This document shows positions 48,287 to 57,224 of a DNA stretch of 64,000 nucleotides, piece by piece; the stretch's first letter is position 1; every line of letters begins with the position of its first letter. Both the position numbers and the translations under genes were made by a program. The notes under the pieces are model-generated. The model was not told the DNA's origin, did no database searches, and saw only the letters and a program-made list of their open reading frames with translations. The DNA comes from Pseudomonas sp. B28(2017) (GTDB lineage: Bacteria; Pseudomonadota; Gammaproteobacteria; Pseudomonadales; Pseudomonadaceae), in contig NZ_NEJH01000001.1 of the NCBI RefSeq assembly GCF_002113025.1, positions 744,001-808,000 on the forward strand, read 5' to 3'.

Positions 48287-48577
48287 CTAGTTGATCTGCA
48301 CAATGACCGGACCTTCGGTTACGATCGGCGGGTTCGCCCGGATATTCGAGCTGTTTTTCTGAATCCACTCACGCGCGACTTTCGAGCTCGCATCGCTGCC
48401 GGCCTTGTCCTTGCAAACAGTCACCGACGTACCACCATCTCCCGTATTCAACAGCGTGTAGCTGACCAGGCCTGGCACTGTCCGCAGGGTAGCTTCGATG
48501 TCGACATTGCGTTCTTCCAGAAGCTCGAAAAGCTGCTTCGCTCCAGTACCCAGGTAGGTTCGTATGACCGCATACAT
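48287..48577 (-). CDS. small dimeric alpha-beta-barrel-type protein
   Basis: The 96-residue protein from ATG 48577 (AAAGGAG upstream) begins MYAVIRTYLGTGAKQLFELL. It has the beta-alpha-beta pattern of dimeric ferredoxin-like barrels (VPGLVSYTLLNTGDGGTSVTVCKDKAG). Similar Pseudomonas proteins are of unknown role. It stands alone, with 198 bases of unremarkable sequence on its downstream side. Confidence 0.65.
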   Translation of the reverse strand: MYAVIRTYLGTGAKQLFELLEERNVDIEATLRTVPGLVSYTLLNTGDGGTSVTVCKDKAGSDASSKVAREWIQKNSSNIRANPPIVTEGPVIVQIN

Positions 48578-48717
48578 GGTCGTCTCCTTTGGGACTACCG
48601 ATCTGTTGATGGTCGTAATCACTCAGGTTTCAGTTCGCCCTGATTCATTAAGCTTAGCCAAACGCCGGCGACAATCGAAATGCAACGACCACCGGCCACT
48701 TCTGGCCGTTTCCGTAT

Positions 48718-49140
48718 TCATACGCCGTAATACGCAGCGATAACCATGAGCGCAAGAAAACAGACCAGTTGAATGCAAAAGAAGGTAAACCGGACTGCGA
48801 CAAACGCATTGGTTTGCACATGGGATACGTGAACCAGTGACTGGCACACGCGAGCGATCAGGACGAGTGTGGACAAGTAGTTGACTGCCGGGCCGTTGAT
48901 ATCAAGGGCGGAAATCACGAACACGATGACGGCAAAGACAGGCAGGTTTTCCACACAGTTGGCGTGTGCCCTTGTCCCGCGCTGGTACCAGTCCGCACCT
49001 TCGAGCTGATCGCTTCGGAAGGAGGCGATCGGAGCACTCGAGAACAGGATGGCGACCCAGCGATAAACGCCGACGGTTGCAATCAACAGCAGCAAAGTCC
49101 AGGTCGCAAACCCAAGCAGCATCCACATCGGTATCGTCAT
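48718..49140 (-). CDS. MAPEG-family membrane protein
   Basis: The 140-residue protein has four helices and the MAPEG signature RGTRAHANCVENLPVFAVIVF between helices one and two, with VARVCQSLVHV and FTFFCIQLVCFLALMVIAA after it. MAPEG proteins are glutathione-linked or eicosanoid enzymes; bacterial ones are mostly uncharacterised. ATG 49140 is chosen; earlier in-frame starts exist to 49218 but overlap the end of the neighbouring gene. A truncated hairpin repeat lies at 48691-48715. Confidence 0.8.
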   Translation of the reverse strand: MTIPMWMLLGFATWTLLLLIATVGVYRWVAILFSSAPIASFRSDQLEGADWYQRGTRAHANCVENLPVFAVIVFVISALDINGPAVNYLSTLVLIARVCQSLVHVSHVQTNAFVAVRFTFFCIQLVCFLALMVIAAYYGV

Positions 49141-49218
49141 GGCCGCCATCCCCGATAGATTGTTATCAGCACGTCTTCCTACAGCGCGGCCGACGAGCAG
49201 TCGGTCACGAGCGGTCAC

Positions 49219-50172
49219 TCAATTGCTCATGATGGGGGCCAGTGCGGTCTGAATCCTGGACATCTGTGCAGGCGTTGTCATGTGCGTCAGCAACTGACCA
49301 AAGTGTGGATGTTGCACGCCCGAGACAATGTATTGCCAGCGATAGGCGCTCAGCACACCGGCCTTGATTTGCGCGGCCTCGTCGGCACTGAATGATCGTG
49401 AAACATTACCCATGAAGTAGTCGGCATCGGATGCCGACTGTGCCAGCAGGATTGCGTCGACGGCCGCTACCAGCGTAATCAGATCATTCACCGCCTGGTC
49501 GCGCTCGGCTGGCGAGAGCTTCGCGTGCTCCGTCTGCCACTCCAGTTCATCGAGTACGACGTGCCGGCTTTCATCCTTCCAGTGAAACTTGAAGACATCC
49601 TTGAACAACGGGCACAACTCCTCGCGCGGTGCGATGCTCTGTACGTAGTGCGACTGAACGAACAGCTCGATATGACAGGTCAGTGCCAACACTGACCAGG
49701 TGCTGGCCGCCAGTACCGCGCGCGCCACATCGTTTGGATCGGCAACTTGACGATAGCCCGCAGGCAATTGCGAACCCATCATCGTCTCCATGCGCCGGAA
49801 CAACGCCTGGTGCTTGATCTCGTCGTTGGAAAAGCGCACCAGCGCTTCGAGTGCGAGTTGATTGTCAAACACATGGGCCCGACCTTGATCGAGCATTTTG
49901 GCACTGATAAAGCGCTCCACCAGGCCAAATATATACGCATAGGTTCGGCCCTGTATCTGACTGAGCAGGCGTGCCTCGGACGCGGTGAGAAAGGTCAGGC
50001 GATCGATCTGCGACAGTCCGTCGGGCAGGAATTTGCGCGAGAAATCGAAACGCCGGTCCTGCAGCAAGTCGCGATCGATCTGCCATTCGGTTTTTTTCGA
50101 TGACCTGACAATCCGCGCATAACGGGCAGCGTTGCCTGACTCAGAGCCGGGTAGGGTAGCGATAGTGTTCAT
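49219..50172 (-). CDS. ferritin-like diiron protein (putative oxygenase)
   Basis: This 317-residue soluble helical protein has the complete diiron ligand pattern: Glu86 (LVERFI), Glu118-His121 (DEIKHQ), Glu169 (HIELFV) and Glu201-His204 (KDESRHV). This E..ExxH..E..ExxH layout is shared by AurF-type N-oxygenases, fatty-acid desaturases and related enzymes. The protein is probably a metal-dependent oxygenase, with substrate unknown. It is divergent from an AraC regulator, 199 bases between starts. I found no partner reductase nearby. Confidence 0.75.
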   Translation of the reverse strand: MNTIATLPGSESGNAARYARIVRSSKKTEWQIDRDLLQDRRFDFSRKFLPDGLSQIDRLTFLTASEARLLSQIQGRTYAYIFGLVERFISAKMLDQGRAHVFDNQLALEALVRFSNDEIKHQALFRRMETMMGSQLPAGYRQVADPNDVARAVLAASTWSVLALTCHIELFVQSHYVQSIAPREELCPLFKDVFKFHWKDESRHVVLDELEWQTEHAKLSPAERDQAVNDLITLVAAVDAILLAQSASDADYFMGNVSRSFSADEAAQIKAGVLSAYRWQYIVSGVQHPHFGQLLTHMTTPAQMSRIQTALAPIMSN

Positions 50173-50371
50173 ATGGATCTCCTGTTGCCCTGGTTGAGTT
50201 GGAGTGGGGCAATTACGGTTGACGCCGGAGCCAATGACCTTGGGTGAAGCCTCTGGGAACAGTCCCGATCTCTGAATCCGCGCTGGTGCTAATCTAGGGC
50301 TCGTGGTTCAGGCGGCAAATGACCGGTGCGCCTGATTACATGCTCCGGACTCCGGAAAGGAGGGCTGGCAA

Positions 50372-51328
50372 TTGCTGGACGCGCTTTCTGATGTTTTGCG
50401 GGTGATTCGGTTGTCTGGCGGGGTGTTCCTCGAGGCGGAACTCACTGCGCCCTGGTGTATCAACGGAAGGCTCTCGGCAGACGATTGCAAACCGTTCCTG
50501 GCGGTACCCCGGCATATCATTGCCTCACATTTTGTAGCGGCGGGGCACATGCAAATACGCATCGACGGTGATTCCGCCATCGACGTGGGGGCGGGCGAAC
50601 TCGTTCTGCTGCCTCGCAATGACGCTCACTCTTTTGGCAGCGACCTGAGCGTTGCGCCCATGCCGGCCAGAGAAGTCATTCAGCCTCCGGAAGTCGGTGG
50701 GATTTCACGGATCAAGTACGGCGGGGGCGGCGAGGCCACGCAGTTGTTGTGCGGATTCCTCGGCTCTGAAACACCCTTCAGTCCGTTGCTTTCGTCGTTG
50801 CCATCCTTATTGAAACTGGACGTACGCGCGACGGCTTCAGGCGCCTGGATCGAAAGTTCGTTCCGTTTTGCTGTCAGTGAAATCGCGGCGGGACGCGTCG
50901 GTTCGGCAACGGTCATCACCAAGCTATCCGAGCTGCTATTCGTCGAAGCCATCGGCCAGTATGTCGCCAGCCTGCCCGCCGAGCGGCGCGGATGGCTGGC
51001 AGGTTTGCGGGATCCGCATATCGGGCGCGCACTGGCGCTACTCCATGCTCGTCCGACCGAAAGCTGGACTGCAGAAGCCCTGGCGCTTGAGGTGGGTATG
51101 TCGCGCTCGGTTTTCGCGGAGCGATTCACGGCGCTGGTCGGACAGCCACCGATGCAATACCTGACGCTCTGGCGTATGCATGTGGCGGCTCAACACCTGC
51201 GCGAAGGTCGCGGCAATGTGGCGCAAGTCGGCTTTGCAGTTGGCTATGAATCCGAAGCCGCGTTCAGTCGCGCATTCAAACGCCAGTTCGGCACATCCCC
51301 AGGCACCTGGCGCAGACAATCGGCATGA
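50372..51328 (+). CDS. AraC-family transcriptional regulator
   Basis: The 318-residue protein from a TTG start (AAAGGAGG upstream) has an N-terminal cupin-like AraC ligand domain (about 1-180) with the ELVLLPRNDAHSF strand. The C-terminal double helix-turn-helix (about 215-315) reads TAEALALEVGMSRSVFAERFTALVGQPPMQYLTLWRM and VAQVGFAVGYESEAAFSRAFKRQFGTSPGTWR. The first half is typical of AraC_binding_1/cupin_6 regulators. Divergent from the diiron gene, which is the best target guess. Confidence 0.9.
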   Translation: MLDALSDVLRVIRLSGGVFLEAELTAPWCINGRLSADDCKPFLAVPRHIIASHFVAAGHMQIRIDGDSAIDVGAGELVLLPRNDAHSFGSDLSVAPMPAREVIQPPEVGGISRIKYGGGGEATQLLCGFLGSETPFSPLLSSLPSLLKLDVRATASGAWIESSFRFAVSEIAAGRVGSATVITKLSELLFVEAIGQYVASLPAERRGWLAGLRDPHIGRALALLHARPTESWTAEALALEVGMSRSVFAERFTALVGQPPMQYLTLWRMHVAAQHLREGRGNVAQVGFAVGYESEAAFSRAFKRQFGTSPGTWRRQSA

Positions 51329-51387
51329 GAAGGTTTGGTGCCGGAGGACACCCTGAAAAAGCCAGGCGGCCAATGTCTAACCATCGA

Positions 51388-51421
51388 CCCAAAGCCGACT
51401 GTGATGTCAGGCGGCTTTGGG
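51388..51421. terminator. convergent hairpin terminator candidate
   Basis: CCCAAAGCCG (51388-51397) and CGGCTTTGGG (51412-51421) are perfect ten-base arms. It lies between the converging AraC gene and MCO2. The T tract is weak on both sides, so the terminator call is moderate. Confidence 0.5.
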
Positions 51422-51488
51422 TTGAAACAGTCGTGTAAGCGGTGTTTAGCGTTTGCTGACGACATGATCAGCCGTTTGATAGACAACG

Positions 51489-54383
51489 CTAGCCTTTGCC
51501 ACCGCCTTTGCCACCGCCTTTGCTACTACCGCTACCGCTACCGCCACTGTTATCTACTTGGTTATTGTTGACATTGACCTGTGGTCCGACGCCATCTCCC
51601 GTGCGGAATGTCGGTAACGCAACCGAGTTCACGAATTTCACGCCGTCCCAGCTGGGCAACGGTGTGGGCATCAACTGGAACTGGCCAGGGTGCTCGGAGT
51701 CCCAGCGCAGCAGCATCGCCGTGTCCTCATGCTGAGTGTTGTGGCAGTGCTCCATGTAGGTACCGAAAAACTCGCGGATGCGTATGGCCATTTCGACATT
51801 GTCGAGGCTGTCAGGATCCCGGCCTATACGGTAGACATCCTTACGCGCTCCTTTTTCCCATTCGGGTGGTGGTCTGCCACCTCGACTGAGAATGACCCCT
51901 TCCTCGAAGTGCACATGCACCGGGTGAGTCCAGCCATTGCCGCCGTTCTGGATCTTCCAGATTTCCAGCGTGCCTTCACCCGTGAACCCGGCCGGTGTCG
52001 GGCCATTGGCCAGTTGTGGCGCGGCTGAAATCCGCCGCGGGTCCATGTTGAAGCCTGGGCCGCCATCGGTCTTGATCGTCCAGGGTTGTTCGTCGGTGCC
52101 GTTGGAGCGGCCAAAGATAAAGGTGCGGTGCCGCGCCTGGGCAAGCCGGGCGATATCGGCAGGGTCATCACGGTGCAAGGGCAGGGGGATCATGAACTTG
52201 CCCTCGGGCTTGCCGGGCTTGGCGGGCTCGTAGTCGACTGGATTGAGGCTGACATCCTGGCCGCTGTAAGGCTGGACGTTCAGTTGCAGGAACAGGCCTA
52301 CGCCCGGGTCACCGTTGACCCACTGTGGCCCGTGGCTGGTTTGCCTGACCACGGGCAGGTACTTCTCGGAGAGTACATCCGCCAATGGAATGTCACGATT
52401 TGGACGCTTGCCGTTTTCATGCTCCTCGATATTGACAAAGAAAATTCTGTCGCCCGGCTTGATGCCGTTTGCCGCGAAATCGACGACGATGTCATAGCGT
52501 TCGGCAATGCCCAGTAGCGGCAGAATGGCATTGTTGTCCTGTGTGTCGCCGTCGCCATCGAGGTCCAGGCTGCCATCGAAGGGCACCGCGTGTTCCATGA
52601 GGTTGCCGTCGTTGGCAATCATGTGGAACGGCACGCGGTTATAAGACACACCGGAACCTGCCGGGCCGGGGAACTCGCCACCATTACCACTGACCTGACG
52701 CACCAGCGCGAACTTGAAGTAGCGAGATACCGCTCCGTCAAGAATGCGGAAACGGTAGCGGCGGGCACGTACGTCCAGGAAGGGCTTGAACTCCCAGTTG
52801 GTCAGTACCTGGTCTCCAAGGAAACCGTCGGTGTTGAAGGGGTTGAACCACAACTGGCCGGTCTGGTCCCAGGCCTTGTCGGCAATCGTCAGGTTGACGT
52901 CATAGTCGCGGTTACCCCAGCCCAGCGCCGTACCGCTGGGCAAGCGCAGGTTGACCCCGTCGTCGACGGCCTCGTTGCCACGGTCCAGGGCGCTGTAGTA
53001 GTTCATCATCGTCGCGTTACCCTTGTAGACGTTCTGCGCGGTGAATTCGAGCATGTGGTCGTGGAACCAGTGGGTGCTCATGGTTTCACGCCAGTCGCCA
53101 CGGATCTTGATGGTGCCGTGGTCGCAGGTCTTGAAGCCGGGGCTGGCGTCGTTGACGAACAGGGTTTCACCGGGGTCGCAGGGGAACGCCGCCCGTGGGT
53201 CCTCGGCCGTGGTGTTGATGGTGTCGTAACCGGCCAACTGGATCGGCCAGCGATAGTCGTAGTACTGGCCCGGGAAGAAGAACGCGTTGGTAAAGCCGTC
53301 GCTTTCTCCGGGCGTGTGACCGTTATGTTCATGGGTGGTGAGGGTATGCAGGCCAAAGCCCCGGTTGGCCGACGGATCAATCGGCAAGGCATCGTAATGA
53401 CGCATCAGCATCGCCTGGCCATAGCGTACTTGCAGCAGTTTGGGCGGAAAGGTACCGTCGAACGTCCATAGCGCATTGTGGTCCTGAACAGGGAGGTTGG
53501 GGTGAAACTGCACTTGGATACCTTTGGTGGTGCCCTCGTTGGCCGGGTTGCCGTTGGTGTTGTGATAGAGCCCGCCTGGCGCAAATTCCCCCACGGCGTA
53601 GTTATGCCGTTGCATGTGATCACGCAAGCCGCTGTTGACGTGCGCGCCGGCTTGCACAGTCTTGAAGGCGTCGCGCGGGAAAAACTCATTGAATCGCTGG
53701 TGCGACCAGCCTTTTCCCGGTGGCCGGCCTTCTGCGGGCGAGTCGACTCGGCGATTGAGGAAAAGCTCGATCTGCGCCTTCCAGGGGTTTCGGTCCAGTA
53801 CATTGGAGAACTCAGTGGGGAAGGGCGTCAATGCCGGCTGCCTGAGAAAGGCATCCAGCGCATCCGGCGACGGGCCGCTACGCGCTACCTTCAATGGATC
53901 TTGCGCCGGTGCGGGGCCCACCGTCGGGACCGGAAACGGAACGGGTGATGGCGGGTCGGTCGCATCCAGCTTGTTCGAGCCGAACTCTTCGAACAGTTCA
54001 AGCTTCTGTGTGAACGGTTGAGCCCCGAACAACGGGCTGGCATTACCGTTAGTGGGGATATTGAAGCTGGGTTGCTGATCGGGTGGCAGCACATTGTCGG
54101 CCAAGGGCGTCTGGCGGTTACCGACTACTCCATTGGGCAAGTCGAAGGCGCCGACGTTTGCCGGAGGCAATTTGAGCAAGTCCCGCAATGCGGCATTGGG
54201 GTCGGCAGGCGGATTGGTGAACGCCGATGGGTCGGTAGGAGGCGGTGGATCGGTGTTGTCGAGGGGGGCTGCCCGAGTGTGGGACAAGCCCAGCCCCAGC
54301 ATGATCACGGCAGCAGAGATACTCAGCGCCAGCCTGGTTTTGAACAATGGACTAGGAGTCAACCTTCCGGTATCCAGTTTCAT
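51489..54383 (-). CDS. large exported multicopper oxidase (MCO2)
   Basis: The 964-residue paralogue of MCO1 is highly similar across the first 930 residues. It has a signal peptide (SISAAVIMLGLGLSHTRA-A) and copper motifs THEHNGH (about 351), THWFHDH (about 440), HPVHVHFE (about 819) and MEHCHNTQHEDTAM (about 879). In place of MCO1's Ig/cadherin tail, it ends in a short Gly-Ser-Lys run. ATG 54383 has AGAGG eight bases upstream. A longer GTG form exists. It probably oxidises metal ions or organics outside the inner membrane. Confidence 0.88.
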   Translation of the reverse strand: MKLDTGRLTPSPLFKTRLALSISAAVIMLGLGLSHTRAAPLDNTDPPPPTDPSAFTNPPADPNAALRDLLKLPPANVGAFDLPNGVVGNRQTPLADNVLPPDQQPSFNIPTNGNASPLFGAQPFTQKLELFEEFGSNKLDATDPPSPVPFPVPTVGPAPAQDPLKVARSGPSPDALDAFLRQPALTPFPTEFSNVLDRNPWKAQIELFLNRRVDSPAEGRPPGKGWSHQRFNEFFPRDAFKTVQAGAHVNSGLRDHMQRHNYAVGEFAPGGLYHNTNGNPANEGTTKGIQVQFHPNLPVQDHNALWTFDGTFPPKLLQVRYGQAMLMRHYDALPIDPSANRGFGLHTLTTHEHNGHTPGESDGFTNAFFFPGQYYDYRWPIQLAGYDTINTTAEDPRAAFPCDPGETLFVNDASPGFKTCDHGTIKIRGDWRETMSTHWFHDHMLEFTAQNVYKGNATMMNYYSALDRGNEAVDDGVNLRLPSGTALGWGNRDYDVNLTIADKAWDQTGQLWFNPFNTDGFLGDQVLTNWEFKPFLDVRARRYRFRILDGAVSRYFKFALVRQVSGNGGEFPGPAGSGVSYNRVPFHMIANDGNLMEHAVPFDGSLDLDGDGDTQDNNAILPLLGIAERYDIVVDFAANGIKPGDRIFFVNIEEHENGKRPNRDIPLADVLSEKYLPVVRQTSHGPQWVNGDPGVGLFLQLNVQPYSGQDVSLNPVDYEPAKPGKPEGKFMIPLPLHRDDPADIARLAQARHRTFIFGRSNGTDEQPWTIKTDGGPGFNMDPRRISAAPQLANGPTPAGFTGEGTLEIWKIQNGGNGWTHPVHVHFEEGVILSRGGRPPPEWEKGARKDVYRIGRDPDSLDNVEMAIRIREFFGTYMEHCHNTQHEDTAMLLRWDSEHPGQFQLMPTPLPSWDGVKFVNSVALPTFRTGDGVGPQVNVNNNQVDNSGGSGSGSSKGGGKGGGKG

Positions 54384-54493
54384 CGCAAACACCTCTGACG
54401 GGATCCCCGGTGCGCGTGGTTATACCTGAGTAACGAGCCACGGCTTCCAGGCCGGCTGGCGAAACGTTTTATTTCGAGCCGGGATGTTGACGA

Positions 54494-54509
54494 CGCAATT
54501 TTTTTGCCA
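54494..54509 (-). promoter_or_regulatory. sigma-54 promoter of MCO2
   Basis: On the minus strand TGGCAAAAAAATTGCG keeps the GG and GC ten bases apart and all of TGGCA and TTGC. It lies 111 bases before the MCO2 start. The MCO1 site at 9264-9279 is its counterpart. Confidence 0.8.
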
Positions 54510-54596
54510 AAAGTGAAAGGAATTGATTTATGGCTCTGCGCCACATTCCCCTTGCTTGCTGGCTTTGAGCGGGCGTATCAGAAACTGGGTGAAGGT

Positions 54597-54619
54597 CCCC
54601 GAAATTGGGGAATACCCCC
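54597..54619 (-). promoter_or_regulatory. candidate activator site (GGGG/CCCC palindromes) upstream of MCO2
   Basis: CCCC (54597-54600), GGGG (54607-54610) and CCCCC (54615-54619) alternate, giving GGGGAATACCCC at 54607-54618. The MCO1 counterpart is GGGGAAGTACCCC. It lies 88-110 bases upstream of the sigma-54 promoter. The gap 54384-54780 holds this, the promoter and one hairpin. Confidence 0.55.
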
Positions 54620-54653
54620 AACACAGGGTAGTGGTGTTCAGTCAAGGATTCTT

Positions 54654-54679
54654 CTGTAGGAGCGCGCTCGCTCCTACAG
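54654..54679. repeat. REP-like perfect hairpin
   Basis: CTGTAGGAGCG and CGCTCCTACAG are 11-base arms around CGCT. It resembles Pseudomonas TGTAGGAGCGAGC-type REP units and could also end transcription of the SDR operon (weak T tract). Confidence 0.5.
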
Positions 54680-54780
54680 TGGATCATGCTCGCATTACCC
54701 AATACCGGGTGCGATTGTGCGGGGGGATTCGGGATAAGGGACGTGGCCGTTTTCTGCCTGTCCCATTGTGCCTGTCGTCA

Positions 54781-55569
54781 TTATTGACTGGATCGAACGG
54801 CTCCTCCGTCGATCAACAGGTTCTGCCCGGTCAGGTAACCTGCATGGCTGCTGCAAACGAAGGCGCAAAGCGCACCGAACTCTTCGGGTGATCCAAAGCG
54901 TTTGGCAGGAATTTCGGCACGGCATTCGCCAAGGAATACCTCACTGTCTTGCCCCGACTCTTCGGCGGCAGCGACCAGGTTGTCACGCAGTCGATCGGTA
55001 TCGAAGGAACCCGGTTGCAGGTTGTTGATCGTCACATTGCGGCTGGCAATGTTCTCCTGTCGGGCGAGCCCTGCGATGAACCCCGTCAGGCCACTGCGCG
55101 CGCCATTGGACAGGCCCAGGCTTTCGATAGGGGACTTCACGGCACTCGACGTGATGTTGATGATCCGGCCAAATCCGCGTGCCGCCATACCGTCTACCGT
55201 TGCCTTGATCAATTCGATAGGGGTCAGCATGTTGGCATCCAGCGCCTTGAGCCAGGCGTTGCGATCCCATTCGCGGAAATCCCCGGGGGGAGGGCCTCCG
55301 GCGTTGTTGATCAAAATATCGAAATGCTCATGGGCCTTGAGCGCTGCCGTCCGACCCTCGGGCGTCGAAATGTCTCCGGCCACGGCGATGACCGTCACTT
55401 CAGGATTTATCGCTCTGAGCTCACGGGCCGTTTCATTAAGCATGTGTTCGCCCCGTGCGGTGATCACCACGTTCACGCCTTCGCACACGAGTGCCTGTGC
55501 ACAGGCTTTGCCCAGGCCTTTGCTGGCGGCGCACACCAGCGCCCAGCGTCCTGCTATTCCAAGATTCAT
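54781..55569 (-). CDS. SDR-fold protein with replaced catalytic Tyr/Lys
   Basis: This 262-residue protein has a cofactor loop, ALVCAASKGLGKACA, the NNAG motif (ILINNAGGPP), and Ser in INITSSAVK. The YxxxK tetrad position reads LSNGARSG, which lacks both Tyr and Lys (Ser and Arg align). This occurs in a divergent FabG-like subgroup. It may bind NAD(P) but use another mechanism or none. Last gene of the operon that starts at 60002. Its N-terminus (MNLGIAGRWALVCAASKGLG) and TGQNLLIDGG end are otherwise normal. Confidence 0.82.
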   Translation of the reverse strand: MNLGIAGRWALVCAASKGLGKACAQALVCEGVNVVITARGEHMLNETARELRAINPEVTVIAVAGDISTPEGRTAALKAHEHFDILINNAGGPPPGDFREWDRNAWLKALDANMLTPIELIKATVDGMAARGFGRIINITSSAVKSPIESLGLSNGARSGLTGFIAGLARQENIASRNVTINNLQPGSFDTDRLRDNLVAAAEESGQDSEVFLGECRAEIPAKRFGSPEEFGALCAFVCSSHAGYLTGQNLLIDGGAVRSSQ

Positions 55570-55612
55570 GCGGGTTTTCCTGAAAGGGAGCTCAAAGAAA
55601 GTGGTTGCCTAT

Positions 55613-57160
55613 TCATGCATGGTCCACCGTTGCAGACAGGTTTGGCGAGCGGGCAGCGATTCCCATGAAGCGCCGTACTCGCTCGCCCTTGGCGTCGCAT
55701 CGTATGGTTTCAGGTGCGGCATCGAGTTGAATATTGCCGTTCTCCATGAAAATCACCCGGTCGGAGATCGACATGGCAAAGTCCATTTCGTGGGTCACGA
55801 TCAGCATGGTCATGCCTTCCTTCGCCAGGTCGCGGATCACGCTGAGCACGTCGTTGACCAGTTCCGGGTCGAGGGCCGAGGTCGGCTCGTCGAACAGCAT
55901 GATCTGCGGCTCCATGGCCAGGGCCCGAGCGATCGCCACACGCTGTTGCTGCCCACCGGAGAGCTGGTGCGGGTACTTGTGGGCATGGGCCAGCAGGCCG
56001 ACCTTGTCCAGCAGCGCATACGCACGATGTTCACTCAACTCGCCCGGTTGGCCGTGGTAACGCGGTGCCAGCGTGACGTTGTCGAGAATGGTGCGGTGCG
56101 GGAACAGGTTGAAGTTCTGGAACACCATGCCGATGTGCCGCACGCCTTTGCGCAGACGGGAGCTGTTGGGTTTGTCCGATGCTTCGATGAACTTTTCGCC
56201 GAACAACAGAATGTCGCCGGTATCGATGCTTTCCAGGCCGTTGACCGTGCGGATCAGCGAAGTCTTGCCGGAACCGGATGGCCCGATGATCGAGACCACC
56301 TGGCCGTAGTCGACATTCAGGTCGATACCCAGCAGCACCTTGTGCGTGCCATAGCTTTTCTGGATGTTCTTCAATTGCAGGATAGGCGTCGCGTTGTTGC
56401 CGGCGGCTTTGCGCGCAGTGTCGGGCAACGCTTCGGCGCTGGCCTTGAACCTGGCGATGGTGGCCGCGTCGAGTGTGTGCGGCTTGCGGAAGTTCAGGTC
56501 CAGATAGCGCTCCAGGCGCTGCAGGAAATAGCCGAACACGGTGACGATCAACACGTAGTAGACGCCGACCGCCGCCAGGGTCTCCATGACCAGGAAGTTG
56601 GTGGCATAGAGGCGTTGGCCGACCGTGAGGATTTCGGTCAGGGAGATGACCGAGACCAGCGATGTCAGCTTGACCACCGTGATGTATTCATTGATCAGAG
56701 TGGGCAGCGAAATACGGAAAGCCTGGGGGATCACAATCAGGCGTTGCATGCCAAACAGGCCGACACCCAGCGCGCGCCCGGCTTCCTTTTGGCCCTTGGC
56801 CACGGAAATCAGACCGCCACGATGGATTTCCGCCATGTACGCCGCCTCGGTGACCACCAGGGCCAGCAAGCCGGAGTAGAAGGGGTTGGACAGGATCGGT
56901 CCGCTGCCGGGAAACAATTGCGGCAGGTTGTAGACGAACACCACCAGCACCAGCAACGGGATGCTGCGGAAAAACCAGATGTAGACAGCTGCCGGAATGC
57001 GCAGCAAGGGCGATTGGGACAGCTTGGCCGTGGCCAGGACAAAACCCAGCAGCATGCCGATGAACCAGGCCAGGGCACTGAGCTGGATCACCGTGACGCA
57101 GGCTTTCCAGAAGTCTGGCAGGGAGAACAGGGAGAGAAAGTACGACCAATCGAATTGCAT
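55613..57160 (-). CDS. fused polar amino-acid ABC permease and ATPase
   Basis: The 515-residue fusion has an HisM-type permease (about 1-225, EAA loop at AAYMAEIHRGGLISVAKGQKEAGRALG). A short linker leads to an ATPase (about 265-510) with Walker A GPSGSGKT, signature LSGGQQQRVAIARAL, Walker B IMLFDEP and switch His in VTHEMDF. Normally two genes. The start ATG 57160 has GAGGTG upstream. It should work as a homodimer with the adjacent binding protein to import an amino acid or similar polar solute. Confidence 0.92.
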   Translation of the reverse strand: MQFDWSYFLSLFSLPDFWKACVTVIQLSALAWFIGMLLGFVLATAKLSQSPLLRIPAAVYIWFFRSIPLLVLVVFVYNLPQLFPGSGPILSNPFYSGLLALVVTEAAYMAEIHRGGLISVAKGQKEAGRALGVGLFGMQRLIVIPQAFRISLPTLINEYITVVKLTSLVSVISLTEILTVGQRLYATNFLVMETLAAVGVYYVLIVTVFGYFLQRLERYLDLNFRKPHTLDAATIARFKASAEALPDTARKAAGNNATPILQLKNIQKSYGTHKVLLGIDLNVDYGQVVSIIGPSGSGKTSLIRTVNGLESIDTGDILLFGEKFIEASDKPNSSRLRKGVRHIGMVFQNFNLFPHRTILDNVTLAPRYHGQPGELSEHRAYALLDKVGLLAHAHKYPHQLSGGQQQRVAIARALAMEPQIMLFDEPTSALDPELVNDVLSVIRDLAKEGMTMLIVTHEMDFAMSISDRVIFMENGNIQLDAAPETIRCDAKGERVRRFMGIAARSPNLSATVDHA

Positions 57161-57224
57161 AGGGCACCTCAATCTGCCGCCCCCGTGCAGGGGCGGCAGA
57201 TGACCAGACTACAAGGACAGGTTC

